Source of the DNA: an uncultured Clostridia bacterium
GTDB lineage: Bacteria; Bacillota_A; Clostridia; TANB77; CAG-508
Length of the DNA stretch: 37,097 nt
Assembly (NCBI GenBank): GCA_947624715.1
Contig: CANQLO010000014.1
Location: 1-37,097, forward strand
Reading direction: 5' to 3'
Shown: positions 16,700-24,179 of the stretch, piece by piece
Layout of the letters: each line of letters opens with the position of its first letter
Numbering within the stretch: position 1 is the stretch's first letter
The notes under the pieces: generated by a model
The model's input: the letters and a program-made list of their open reading frames with translations, nothing else
The model's database searches: none
Told to the model about the DNA's origin: nothing
Position numbers and translations under genes: made by a program

Positions 16700-16760
16700 A
16701 AATTAAAGTAAAAAATTTCATCTTTATAAGAACTTGAAATTATAAATTTATACAAAAATC

Positions 16761-16789
16761 TTGTAAATTTACTAATTATGTGTTATATA
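16761..16789 (+). promoter_or_regulatory. Sigma-A-like promoter of the murA-walJ-rlmH genes
   Basis: TTGTAA (16761-16766), 17 bases, TATATA (16784-16789), about 30 bases before the murA start. It would separate housekeeping murA expression from the sporulation-specific spoIIR transcript. Confidence 0.55.
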
Positions 16790-16821
16790 TAAGTTGACAA
16801 ATACGACTGGGGGAATTATTA

Positions 16822-18084
16822 TTGGAAAAGTTTATTATTCATGGTAATACAAGATTGGTTGGAGAGGTTGAAATTAGCGGTGCAAAGAATGCAGCTGTTG
16901 CTATTTTGCCAGCTACTCTCTTAATAGATGGCATTACAACACTAGAAAATGTACCTAATATAAGTGATGTTAAAATTATTTGTAAAATACTATCTTCTTT
17001 AGGAGCTAATGTAACTTGGACAAATGAACATACAGTTGTTGTTGATTCTAGAACTCTAAGTTGTACTCATGCTCCTCTTGAAATGACTAGTAAATTTAGA
17101 GCTTCATATTATCTTTTGGGAGCTTTACTTGGAAGATGTAAAGATGTTGAGGTTGGACTTCCTGGCGGCTGTAACTTAGGAGCACGACCTATTGACCAGC
17201 ATATTAAAGGTTTTGAACTATTAGGTGCTAAAGTTGATTGTGAACAAGGAAGAATATCTGCTAGTGCTAAAAAACTAACTGCCTCTTCAATATATTTTGA
17301 TGTTGTATCTGTTGGTGCAACAATAAATCTAATTTTAGCATCAGTTTTAGCTGATGGTACAACAGTTTTAAATAATGTTGCTAAGGAACCTCATATAGTT
17401 GACGTTGCCAATTTTTTAAATACTGTTGGAGCTGATATCAGAGGTGCTGGTACGGATGTTATCAAAATAAATGGTGTATCTAAACTAACAGGAAATCATA
17501 CATACTCTATTGTACCTGACCAAATTGAAACTGGAACTTTTATGATTGCTGCTTTAGCCTCAAGAGGAGATATTTTAATAAAAAATTGTATTTATGAACA
17601 CATGGATTCTTTATCTGCTAAAATATTGGAAATGGGTGGAAAAATAGAGAACTTTGGTGATTCAATTAGAGTTAGTGCTACTGGTAAAATTAATCCTACC
17701 AACATTAAAACTTTACCTTATCCTGGCTTTCCAACTGATTTACAACCACAAATGGGAGTTGCTCTTTCTATTGCAGATGGTACAAGCATTATAAATGAAA
17801 GTATATGGGATTCAAGATTCCAATATACAACTGAACTAATTAAAATGGGTGCGAAAATAACAGCTCAAGGAAAAACAGCTGTATTTGAAGGAGTAGACCA
17901 TCTAGTAGGTGCTCCTTTATACGCAACTGATCTTCGTGCTGGTGCTGCTCTTTTAGTTGCTGGTATTATTGCTGATGGTGTAAGTGAATTATATAATATT
18001 CATTACATTGATAGAGGCTATGAGCATATTGAAGAAAAGTTTAGAAAACTTGGTACTCAGATTGAAAGAGTTAATGAGGAATAA
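16822..18084 (+). CDS. murA: UDP-N-acetylglucosamine 1-carboxyvinyltransferase
   Basis: First committed enzyme of peptidoglycan synthesis: transfers enolpyruvate from PEP to UDP-GlcNAc. The 420-aa protein has the GAKNAAVAILPATLL start, the catalytic loop GGCNLGARPIDQHIKG with the Cys that binds PEP and fosfomycin, and the closing DLRAGAALLVAGIIADG and YDRGYEHIEEKF-like segments. It begins with TTG at 16822, eight bases after a GGGGG ribosome site; no ATG fits the family N-terminus better. Being next to walJ and rlmH is common near the origin in Bacillota. Confidence 0.96.
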   Translation: MEKFIIHGNTRLVGEVEISGAKNAAVAILPATLLIDGITTLENVPNISDVKIICKILSSLGANVTWTNEHTVVVDSRTLSCTHAPLEMTSKFRASYYLLGALLGRCKDVEVGLPGGCNLGARPIDQHIKGFELLGAKVDCEQGRISASAKKLTASSIYFDVVSVGATINLILASVLADGTTVLNNVAKEPHIVDVANFLNTVGADIRGAGTDVIKINGVSKLTGNHTYSIVPDQIETGTFMIAALASRGDILIKNCIYEHMDSLSAKILEMGGKIENFGDSIRVSATGKINPTNIKTLPYPGFPTDLQPQMGVALSIADGTSIINESIWDSRFQYTTELIKMGAKITAQGKTAVFEGVDHLVGAPLYATDLRAGAALLVAGIIADGVSELYNIHYIDRGYEHIEEKFRKLGTQIERVNEE

Positions 18085-18120
18085 TTATCTAAAGAAATAA
18101 TTGTAGGATTGGATATACTA

Positions 18121-18901
18121 ATGTTTAATTTTTGTAATTTATATAGTGGCAGTTCTGGTAACTGTTCTTTTGTAGAAACAGATAATACTAAGTTATTAAT
18201 TGATTGTGGAGTTTCTTCTAAGAAATTGGAAGAAGCTCTTAATTCAATTGATATTAATGTAAATGAAATTGATGGAATATTAATAACTCATGAGCATACT
18301 GATCATATTAAAGGTTTAGCTGGTATCTGTAAAAAATATAATATCCCTGTTTATGCTAATAATGCAACTTTTACTAATATTAAACAAAATATTCCTGATG
18401 ATGTTAAAATAAAATTTAAATCAAATGAAAAATTTGAAATTGGGGATATAAAAATATTTCCTTTTTCAATTCCACACGATGCAGCAGATCCATGTGGTTT
18501 TAACTTATTTTACGATAATAAAAAAATGACTGTTGCTACTGATATTGGACATATTGATACTAAAATATTACATAAATTAGATGAAAGTAATTTTCTTTTA
18601 TTAGAATCAAATTATGAACCAGATATGCTTAAATGTTCTAAATATCCATATATATTGAAAAAACGTATTTTAGGACCTAATCGGACATTTATCAAATGAA
18701 GAGGCTGGCTTTACTATTACAGAACTTGTTAAATCAGGATTAAGTAATATTATGCTTGGACATTTAAGTGAGCAAAATAATTTTCCTGAACTTGCATATC
18801 AAACAGTAATGACTAGTATTATTTCTAAAAATGTTGATATAGATAAATTGAAGCTTCAAGTAGCAGATAGAAATAAACCTAATAATATAATTAAACTATA
18901 A
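18121..18901 (+). CDS. walJ: MBL-fold hydrolase WalJ/YycJ, split by a +1 shift at CGG
   Basis: Metallo-beta-lactamase-fold nuclease-like protein of the WalJ/VicX group, linked elsewhere to wall metabolism and DNA replication control. Residues 1-187 run in the first frame: NLYSGSSGNCSFVE, metal site HEHTDHIKGL, DIGHIDT and LLLESNYEPDML. That frame then hits CGG (18682-18684) and stops at TGA 12 bases later. Skipping C18682 continues GHLSNEEAGF...IMLGHLSEQNNFPELAY to TAA at 18901, giving 259 aa, close to the family length. GHLSN and LGHLS are conserved metal-site motifs, so the second half is essential. An automatic pipeline would call it a frameshifted pseudogene. ATG 18121 is preferred over TTG 18109. 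Reading continuity past the shift is inferred. Confidence 0.85.
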
Positions 18902-18913
18902 TAAGAGGTAAAT

Positions 18914-19393
18914 ATGTTAAAAATAAATATTGTTACAGTTGGAAAGCTTAAAGAAAATTATTTAAAAGATGCAATAAACGAATATACAAAAAGACTTTCA
19001 AAATACTGCACTCTAAATATTATAGAGCTTCCTGATAAGAATATTCCAGAAAAATTGAATGAAACTATTGTCAATCAGATAAAAGATGATGAAAGTGATG
19101 AGATTATTGCACATATTCCTAAAAATAGCTATACCATATGCTTAGATTTAACTGGCAAGATGTATACATCTGAGGAATTTGCTGAAAATTTATCTGAATT
19201 ACAGATAACAAATAGCTCTATTACATTTATTATAGGAGGTTCTCTTGGTATAAATGATACTTTAAAAAATATGTGCAATGAAAAAGTTTGTTTTTCAAAA
19301 ATGACTTTTCCTCATCAATTAATCAGAGTTTTTCTTCTTGAACAGATTTTTAGATGCTTCAAAATAAACAACAATGAAAAATATCATCATTAG
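18914..19393 (+). CDS. rlmH: 23S rRNA (pseudouridine1915-N3)-methyltransferase
   Basis: SPOUT-family methyltransferase that modifies pseudouridine 1915 in helix 69 of 23S rRNA. The 159-aa length is typical. Visible are the N-terminal VGKLKENYLKDAINEYTKRLSKY segment, the SAM-binding knot FIIGGSLGI and FSKMTFPHQLIRVFLLEQIFR, and the C-terminal YHH. It starts 12 bases after the walJ stop with AGAGGT upstream, so it depends on the same transcript. The order walJ-rlmH is widely conserved. Confidence 0.96.
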   Translation: MLKINIVTVGKLKENYLKDAINEYTKRLSKYCTLNIIELPDKNIPEKLNETIVNQIKDDESDEIIAHIPKNSYTICLDLTGKMYTSEEFAENLSELQITNSSITFIIGGSLGINDTLKNMCNEKVCFSKMTFPHQLIRVFLLEQIFRCFKINNNEKYHH

Positions 19394-19408
19394 TAAATAT
19401 ATTAAAAT

Positions 19409-19554
19409 TTTTGTAGAGGAATCAAATTTTAATGTTTGGGGGCACTAAATAAAATTTACTAACTTATTGAAGAAGAAAAGTTATTTACCCAGTTAGTGAA
19501 TGGGTACAATTGACTAAATAATGGAGGTAACTTGTCTCCTATTCCTCTACAAAA
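19409..19554. ncRNA. Candidate structured RNA, family unknown
   Basis: A perfect 14-pair helix, TTTTGTAGAGGAAT (19409-19422) with ATTCCTCTACAAAA (19541-19554), encloses 118 bases with further pairings: AAATTTTA (19424-19431) with TAAAATTT (19450-19457), TTTACTAACT (19455-19464) with AGTTAGTGAA (19491-19500), TACCCA (19486-19491) with TGGGTA (19501-19506), and GGAG (19523-19526) with CTCC (19536-19539). Some exclude one another, hinting at alternative folds or a loop-loop contact. No coding frame spans it. Strand is uncertain: a strong minus-strand promoter lies at 19697-19725, while the plus strand has a terminator at 19762-19786. I cannot assign it to 6S, raiA or another class. Confidence 0.45.
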
Positions 19555-19561
19555 CTAAAAA

Positions 19562-19690
19562 CTATTTATTTAAAAATTTTATGGATATTATTTTAGATAT
19601 TATTTTAGAAATAATCTTTCTGATCAAATAATTTATTGATAAAAATAAAATCACATAATGTATTAATATCTTTGCTTCTAAATAATTCAT
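19562..19690 (-). CDS. Possible 42-aa hydrophobic small protein
   Basis: An ORF of 42 codons, with a hydrophobic segment (ILIHYVILFLSINYLI, about residues 8-23) followed by a basic amphipathic tail RKIISKIISKIISIKF. The A of its ATG (19690) coincides with the start of transcription predicted from the promoter at 19697-19725, so it would be a leaderless message. No ribosome site exists. The tail is encoded by a short direct repeat. Length and design resemble small membrane peptides such as type I toxins, but AT-rich DNA gives such ORFs by chance, so this is tentative. Confidence 0.35.
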   Translation of the reverse strand: MNYLEAKILIHYVILFLSINYLIRKIISKIISKIISIKFLNK

Positions 19691-19696
19691 GATTAT

Positions 19697-19725
19697 ATAT
19701 TACACCATATTTTTCCATTTGTCAA
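19697..19725 (-). promoter_or_regulatory. Strong sigma-A promoter beside two Spo0A boxes
   Basis: On the minus strand TTGACA (19720-19725), exactly 17 bases, TAATAT (19697-19702). It points away from the spmB stop and toward the structured-RNA candidate. No recognised gene lies downstream on that strand before the antisense of rlmH. Confidence 0.75.
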
Positions 19726-19734
19726 CAAGAATCC

Positions 19735-19752
19735 TTCGACAAAATTCGACAA
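19735..19752 (-). promoter_or_regulatory. Tandem pair of exact Spo0A boxes
   Basis: TTGTCGAA occurs twice on the minus strand (19745-19752 and 19735-19742), 10 bases apart centre to centre, one helical turn, the geometry of a Spo0A dimer on tandem boxes. The pair ends ten bases upstream of the -35 hexamer at 19720-19725, a position that could allow activation. Confidence 0.65.
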
Positions 19753-19761
19753 ATGTAAATC

Positions 19762-19786
19762 AAAGTGCCTATTTTCTAGGCTTTTT
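19762..19786 (+). terminator. Terminator of the plus-strand murA-walJ-rlmH region
   Basis: GCCTA-TTTTC-TAGGC stem followed by six T on the plus strand. It is the first good plus-strand terminator after rlmH and lies just before the convergent spmB stop. It matches the hairpin at the left edge of the window. Confidence 0.65.
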
Positions 19787-19802
19787 TGGACTTGAAATTT
19801 TT

Positions 19803-20312
19803 TTATTTTATAATACAAATTGCTGTTATTATGCTTACAATATCAGCAATAATCGCAGGAATAATTACATTCCTACTTTTTTTTGCTTTTATTTGATTCA
19901 TATATACTGCTATAACATAAAATGTTGTTTCTGAAGCAGCCATTATAGTTGCCGCTATCATTCCTATTCTTGTCTCAGTTCCATACTTAGCTATTAAATC
20001 TGTTGCTAATGCCATTGAAGCACTTCCTGAAATAGGCTTTATAAATGCAAGTGGTATTATTTCAGAAGGCACATTTAAATATTTTAAAAAATTTGATAAT
20101 ACATTGGAAAGAAAATCTAAAAGTCCAGAATTTCTTAACATTCCAATTGCTAAAAAAATTCCTATTAAAGTTGGAAACATTTTGACTGTAATTTTTATTC
20201 CCTCTTTTGCTCCATCACAAAATAAGTCATATACTTTTTTATTTTCTTTTAACCCACAAAATACTATTATTGAAATAATTAAAGGAATAACAATTGATGA
20301 AAAATATATCAT
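19803..20312 (-). CDS. spmB: Spore maturation protein B
   Basis: Membrane protein of 169 aa (nucleoside-recognition/Gate domain family) required with SpmA for full dehydration and heat resistance of the spore core in Bacillus. Four to five hydrophobic helices are visible, with the family segments MFPTLIGIFLAIGMLRNSG, PISGSASMALATDLIAKYG and MAASETTFYVIAVYM. It overlaps the spmA stop by four bases, which indicates translational coupling. AAGGAGAAG precedes the ATG. Confidence 0.94.
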   Translation of the reverse strand: MIYFSSIVIPLIISIIVFCGLKENKKVYDLFCDGAKEGIKITVKMFPTLIGIFLAIGMLRNSGLLDFLSNVLSNFLKYLNVPSEIIPLAFIKPISGSASMALATDLIAKYGTETRIGMIAATIMAASETTFYVIAVYMNQIKAKKSRNVIIPAIIADIVSIITAICIIK

Positions 20313-20887
20313 GTTTTTCTTCTCCTTAACAAAATTTTAGTAATAATTATTCCTGTTAGAGTTCCTGCAATTGTTGAAATCCAAATTGGAATGATAATAT
20401 TTGATGGATTTGGTGAACCTAGAGCTGACCTTATTGCAATTACTGTTGTTGGAATTAATTGTATTGAGGTTGTATTTAAAACAATTAGCATTATCATTGC
20501 ATTAGATAATTCTTCTTTTCTTGGATTATTATTTTGTAACTCTTCCATAGCCTTTAATCCTGCTGGAGTAGCCGCATTTCCTATTCCTAAAAAATTAGAA
20601 ATAGTATTTATAGAGATTGCCTCCATAGCTTTTTCATTATTTTTTTCATCAGGATATAACCAATTTAATATTGGTCTTAATATTCTCATCAAATAATTCA
20701 TAATTTTTGTTTCTTGAATTATTTTCATTAACCCACACCATAAACACATATTTCCTACTAAAGTAAGTGATAATTTTATTACATCTGATACTGATGAAAA
20801 AATTGAATTATTTAAATTTTGAATATTTCCACTTATAATAGCAAATACAAAAGATATAATAATTATAATTGGCCATAAGTAATTCAA
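20309..20887 (-). CDS. spmA: Spore maturation protein A
   Basis: Partner of SpmB, 192 aa, same Gate-domain fold with several membrane helices. Recognisable segments are SVSDVIKLSLTLVGNMCLWCGLMKI, LNWLYPDEKNNEKAMEAISINTISNFLGIGNAATPAGLKAMEEL (shown here only as landmarks within residues 70-120) and IQLIPTTVIAIRSALGS. The start is TTG at 20887, seven bases after GAGGTG; no ATG fits the N-terminus. It follows the rsmI terminator and overlaps spmB. Confidence 0.94.
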   Translation of the reverse strand: MNYLWPIIIIISFVFAIISGNIQNLNNSIFSSVSDVIKLSLTLVGNMCLWCGLMKIIQETKIMNYLMRILRPILNWLYPDEKNNEKAMEAISINTISNFLGIGNAATPAGLKAMEELQNNNPRKEELSNAMIMLIVLNTTSIQLIPTTVIAIRSALGSPNPSNIIIPIWISTIAGTLTGIIITKILLRRRKT

Positions 20888-20914
20888 ATTAAAACACCTC
20901 GTTAATATATATAT

Positions 20915-20953
20915 AATTAAATAAAAAAATATACCATTTTAATCTGGTATATT
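20915..20953 (-). terminator. Terminator after rsmI
   Basis: AATATACCA (20928-20936) and TGGTATATT (20945-20953) form a nine-pair stem, followed on the minus strand by a T run. It ends the trmN6-like/rsmI transcript ahead of spmA. Confidence 0.8.
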
Positions 20954-21002
20954 TTCAATAATTTATTATATATCCAAAAATACTCCATACAAGAAAGTAT
21001 TT

Positions 21003-21831
21003 TTATTTTCTATTTACAAATTGTTGATAAATTTCATTTTTATTTACATTTCTATCTTTTGCAATTTTTTTAATTATTTCTTTTTTATCTAATCCTTGTA
21101 ATTCATAGAATTTATAATGCTCTTCTAAATTTAATTTATTTAATTCATTTTCTTTTTTTATTTTTTCACCATCAATAATAATAATATATTCACCTTTAGG
21201 ATCTTCTATTTTTTCTAAAACTTCATCTACATTTCCTCTTATAAATTTTTCGTGTATTTTAGTAAGTTCTTTTGCAACAACAACATTTCTATTTCCAAGT
21301 AATTGTCTTATTTCTTGTAATGTAGATATTATCCTATGTGGAGCTTCATAAATAATAGCTGTCTTTCCATCTTTTTTTATTTCTTCAAATTTTTCTTTTC
21401 TTAACTTTTTATTTAATGGTAAAAAAGCATAAAAACTAAATTCTTTGGTATCTAATCCTGATGCTATTAAAGCATTTATTAAAGCACATGCTCCTGGAAT
21501 TGGAATAATATCAATATTATTTTTTATTGCTTCTTTTACTATTTCTTCTCCGTGGATCTGAAATTGCTGGTGTTCCAGCATCTGTAACAACTGCAATATT
21601 TTCTCCACTTAATAATTTTTCAATTAAATAATCTTTTTTTATATCTTCATTGTGTCTATGATAACTTATTAATGGCTTTGTTATTTCAAGATGATTTAAT
21701 AATTTTAATGTTTGTCTTGTATCCTCTGCTGCTATTAAATCAACTTCATTTAAAGTTTTAACTGCTCTATAAGTAATATCTTCTAAATTTCCAATAGGTG
21801 TTGCAACTAAATATAATTTTCCTTTTTCCAT
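21003..21831 (-). CDS. rsmI: 16S rRNA 2'-O-methyltransferase RsmI, split by a +1 shift at CGG
   Basis: RsmI methylates C1402 of 16S rRNA. The first 93 residues ([42 protein letters not shown]) run from ATG 21831, then meet CGG at 21552-21550 and would continue as a short nonsense tail to a stop. Skipping one C there resumes with [28 protein letters not shown] and runs to 21003, for 275 aa, the normal family length. The regained Gly belongs to the SDPG motif conserved in this family. Everything else needed, including IYEAPHRI and AKELTKIHE, is intact. Annotation software would report two fragments or a pseudogene. AGAGGA precedes the ATG; the upstream methyltransferase ends 12 bases before. 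Confidence 0.85.
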
Positions 21832-21843
21832 TTATTTATTCCT

Positions 21844-22560
21844 CTATTTATTTTTATAAATTTTAAGTATTTCTTCTGTATAACTTCCGTCTAAATTATA
21901 TATAATAAGTGGCTTTTCTACTTTCAAAAATGTTCCTGCACCTTTAACAGCTTTTATTAATACTAAATTAGATTGTTTTTCTATATTTGAATATACAAAT
22001 CTCATTCTTTTCACTTCTAATTTATATTTTCTCATATTTTCAATAAGTTCAGTTAATCTATCTGTTCTATATACAATATAAAAGCTTCCATTATCTTTTA
22101 GCAATCTACTTGATACTCTTAGCCAATCATCTAAACTTGCAGAAATTTCATATCTAGATATCTGTTGTTTTATTTCTTTATTATTTATTCCTGTGCCACT
22201 TTTTTTATATGGTGGATTTGTAATAACTACATCAAAATAATTATTTTTTAAATTTATTTTATTTATGTCTTCATTTATTATTTCAAATATATTTTCTAAA
22301 GAATTTAATTTAATACTTCTTTTAGCCATTTCTGCTACTTCTTTTTGAATCTCTATACCATATATTTTACTAGGACATACTTTTTTACTTAGCAATATTC
22401 CTAATATTCCTGTACCTGTTCCTAAATCAGCAATTTTACTTTTTCTTTTTATATCTCTTGCAAATTCAGTTAAAAGCACACTATCAATTCCAAAACAAAA
22501 ACCTTCTGTGTTTTGAATTATTTTTAATCCTTCATAATTTAATTCATCTATTCTTTCCAT
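21844..22560 (-). CDS. tRNA1(Val) (adenine37-N6)-methyltransferase family protein
   Basis: Class I SAM-dependent methyltransferase, 238 aa. The SAM-binding motif ADLGTGTGILGILL (near residue 44) and catalytic NPPY motif (VVITNPPYKKSGTGINN, near 115) mark an N6-adenine or related amino-methyltransferase of the TrmN6/YfiC group. The start MERIDELNYEGLKIIQNTEGFCFGIDSVLL is the usual opening of Bacillota members. It directly precedes rsmI (12 bases), a frequent pairing. Substrate assignment follows the family and is not proven. Confidence 0.87.
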   Translation of the reverse strand: MERIDELNYEGLKIIQNTEGFCFGIDSVLLTEFARDIKRKSKIADLGTGTGILGILLSKKVCPSKIYGIEIQKEVAEMAKRSIKLNSLENIFEIINEDINKINLKNNYFDVVITNPPYKKSGTGINNKEIKQQISRYEISASLDDWLRVSSRLLKDNGSFYIVYRTDRLTELIENMRKYKLEVKRMRFVYSNIEKQSNLVLIKAVKGAGTFLKVEKPLIIYNLDGSYTEEILKIYKNK

Positions 22561-22661
22561 AATATATTTATTATACTCTAAAATATGCTAAATTTCAATA
22601 TTTTCACTTTAGATATTCCACAAATACAATTAATTAAATTTTAAAATAATTTATAAGTGAA

Positions 22662-23174
22662 TTATTTTTTTACATAAGTTTCATTTATTCCTTGTTTCGC
22701 TTCTCCATTTATTTTAAATTTAACACCATTAACTTCTGTAAATTCTGTAAGAGTATTTACTATTGAATAAATTGAATTAGTTCCAGAGGATTTTAAAAAT
22801 TCCTCTGATAAATCCACCTCTACTATTCCCTTTTCAAAATTAACACTATTTAATTTTGTTCCTTCTGGTATGGCACTTATTAAGCCTTCTGTATTAGGTC
22901 CTGCTAACAATAAATCTAAAACAATCTTATATGGATTATCAATCAATTCTTTAGAATCAATTGATCTTTCCTCTTTTGTTAAAATACCTGAATAATTATC
23001 TAAAAAATATAAATTAACTTTAGTTTGTCTTACTACATCATCTGTGATTTCTTCTTCTGGTTCAATTTCTACAATATTATTCACATTATTTTCAACTTCT
23101 GTGGATACACTGCATATTATAAGTATAATTAAAATAATTATAAAAATTATAGAAATAATGATTTTCTTTTTCAT
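22662..23174 (-). CDS. Membrane-anchored GerMN-domain protein
   Basis: A 170-aa protein with an N-terminal membrane anchor (IIISIIFIIILIILIICS, about 5-22) and a GerMN domain: VNLYFLDNYSGILTKEERSI, IVLDLLLAGPNTEGLISAIPEGTKL, GIVEVDLSEEFL. GerMN domains occur in spore germination/sporulation proteins such as GerM and in other exported wall proteins. The Cys after the anchor is not in a convincing lipobox. The frame continues up to 23243, but the start at 23174 directly precedes the anchor; 23186 is an alternative. Confidence 0.85.
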   Translation of the reverse strand: MKKKIIISIIFIIILIILIICSVSTEVENNVNNIVEIEPEEEITDDVVRQTKVNLYFLDNYSGILTKEERSIDSKELIDNPYKIVLDLLLAGPNTEGLISAIPEGTKLNSVNFEKGIVEVDLSEEFLKSSGTNSIYSIVNTLTEFTEVNGVKFKINGEAKQGINETYVKK

Positions 23175-23321
23175 AATAATTCTCATTCCTTTCTTATTTT
23201 GCTTACAAGTTATACATAGAAATAAAAGATTAAATTCTCTCATTCTATTTATATCTTATAAATATTTAATACATTTAATAAATATGTAGCATGTCTATTT
23301 TTTATAACTAAAACTATATTA

Positions 23322-23350
23322 TTGACAAACATCATTATTATTTATAAAAT
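23322..23350 (+). promoter_or_regulatory. Sigma-A promoter of yqeG
   Basis: TTGACA (23322-23327), 17 bases, TAAAAT (23345-23350), 28 bases before the yqeG start codon. Confidence 0.75.
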
Positions 23351-23377
23351 AGCATTATAATTATTTTGGAGGTCTAT

Positions 23378-23857
23378 ATGAACAATTTTACTCCTAAGGA
23401 ATCCTATAGCAAAATTTCAGATATAAGTATTGAATATTTAAAAAAAGATTTAAATATTAAAGGACTTATATTTGATTTTGATGGAACTTTAAGAATTAAT
23501 AAAAAAATATCTGTTGATACATTAAACTTTTTAAAAAAGGCTAAAGAAGAAGGTTTTAAAATTTCTGTTGTTAGTAATAATCCTCATGTTAGTAATACAA
23601 TATTAAAAACATTAAATATTAATACCACACAAAAATTTGCATGTAAACCTTTAAAAAGACCTTTTTTAGATATGGCTAAAAGAATGAAACTTACACCTGA
23701 TAGAATTGCTGTTATTGGAAATAATAAAATTTTTGATATATGGGGTGCAAATAGAGCTGGTATGCATTCAATTTATATACAAGATTTAGATAATTTCTTT
23801 TTAAAGAAGAAAATAAAAAATAGCTTAAAAAATATTGGTATAAATCATATTGATTAA
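23378..23857 (+). CDS. yqeG: YqeG family HAD IIIA-type phosphatase
   Basis: A 159-aa HAD-superfamily hydrolase of the YqeG group. Motif I DFDGTL (near residue 34), motif II SVVSNN, the CKPLKRPF lysine region and motif IV as VIGNNKIFDIWGANRAG, where many relatives have GDQ..TDV. Loss of the second acidic residues at motif IV suggests altered metal binding, although GNN is not unusual in AT-rich relatives I cannot compare here. Substrate unknown in this lineage. GGAGG lies five bases before ATG 23378; a TTG at 23366 is too close to it. A terminator follows. Confidence 0.87.
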   Translation: MNNFTPKESYSKISDISIEYLKKDLNIKGLIFDFDGTLRINKKISVDTLNFLKKAKEEGFKISVVSNNPHVSNTILKTLNINTTQKFACKPLKRPFLDMAKRMKLTPDRIAVIGNNKIFDIWGANRAGMHSIYIQDLDNFFLKKKIKNSLKNIGINHID

Positions 23858-23860
23858 AAA

Positions 23861-23898
23861 TAGGTAAAAGACTATAAATGTCTCTTACCTAATTTTTT
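23861..23898 (+). terminator. Terminator after yqeG
   Basis: TAGGTAA..AGAC and GTCT..TTACCTA form a long stem with one mismatch, followed by AATTTTTTT. It lies directly against the 3' end of the convergent tRNA-Ser gene. Confidence 0.85.
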
Positions 23899-23989
23899 TG
23901 GCGGAGTAGAGAGGGTTCGAACCTCCGCGCCCCTTACGAGACCTATCAGTTTAGCAAACTGACCCCTTCACCAGCTTGGGTACTACTCC
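23899..23989 (-). tRNA. tRNA-Ser (GCU)
   Basis: Ninety-one bases with encoded CCA. Acceptor arms GGAGTAG and CTACTCC pair; anticodon stem TCAGT/ACTGA closes loop TTGCTAA, giving GCU, which reads AGU/AGC. Long variable arm as in class II tRNAs. It follows tRNA-Ser(UGA) by 27 bases on the same strand. Confidence 0.93.
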
Positions 23990-24016
23990 ACATTATATTA
24001 TTATGTAATAAAAAAA

Positions 24017-24107
<91 letters not shown>

Positions 24108-24113
24108 ATATTA

Positions 24114-24135
24114 CTGTTACAATTTGCTGTAACAG
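24114..24135 (-). other. Perfect hairpin in the tRNA-Ser leader
   Basis: CTGTTACA and TGTAACAG pair over eight bases with a six-base loop. It occupies the 5' end of the predicted transcript, six bases before the mature tRNA. It could stabilise the precursor or guide RNase P; no T run follows, so it is not a terminator. Confidence 0.5.
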
Positions 24136-24140
24136 TATTT

Positions 24141-24170
24141 ATAATAACATATTTTTGACTTATTTGTCAA
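24141..24170 (-). promoter_or_regulatory. Sigma-A promoter of the two tRNA-Ser genes
   Basis: On the minus strand TTGACA (24165-24170), 18 bases, TATTAT (24141-24146). Confidence 0.75.
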
Positions 24171-24179
24171 TAGAAATTT

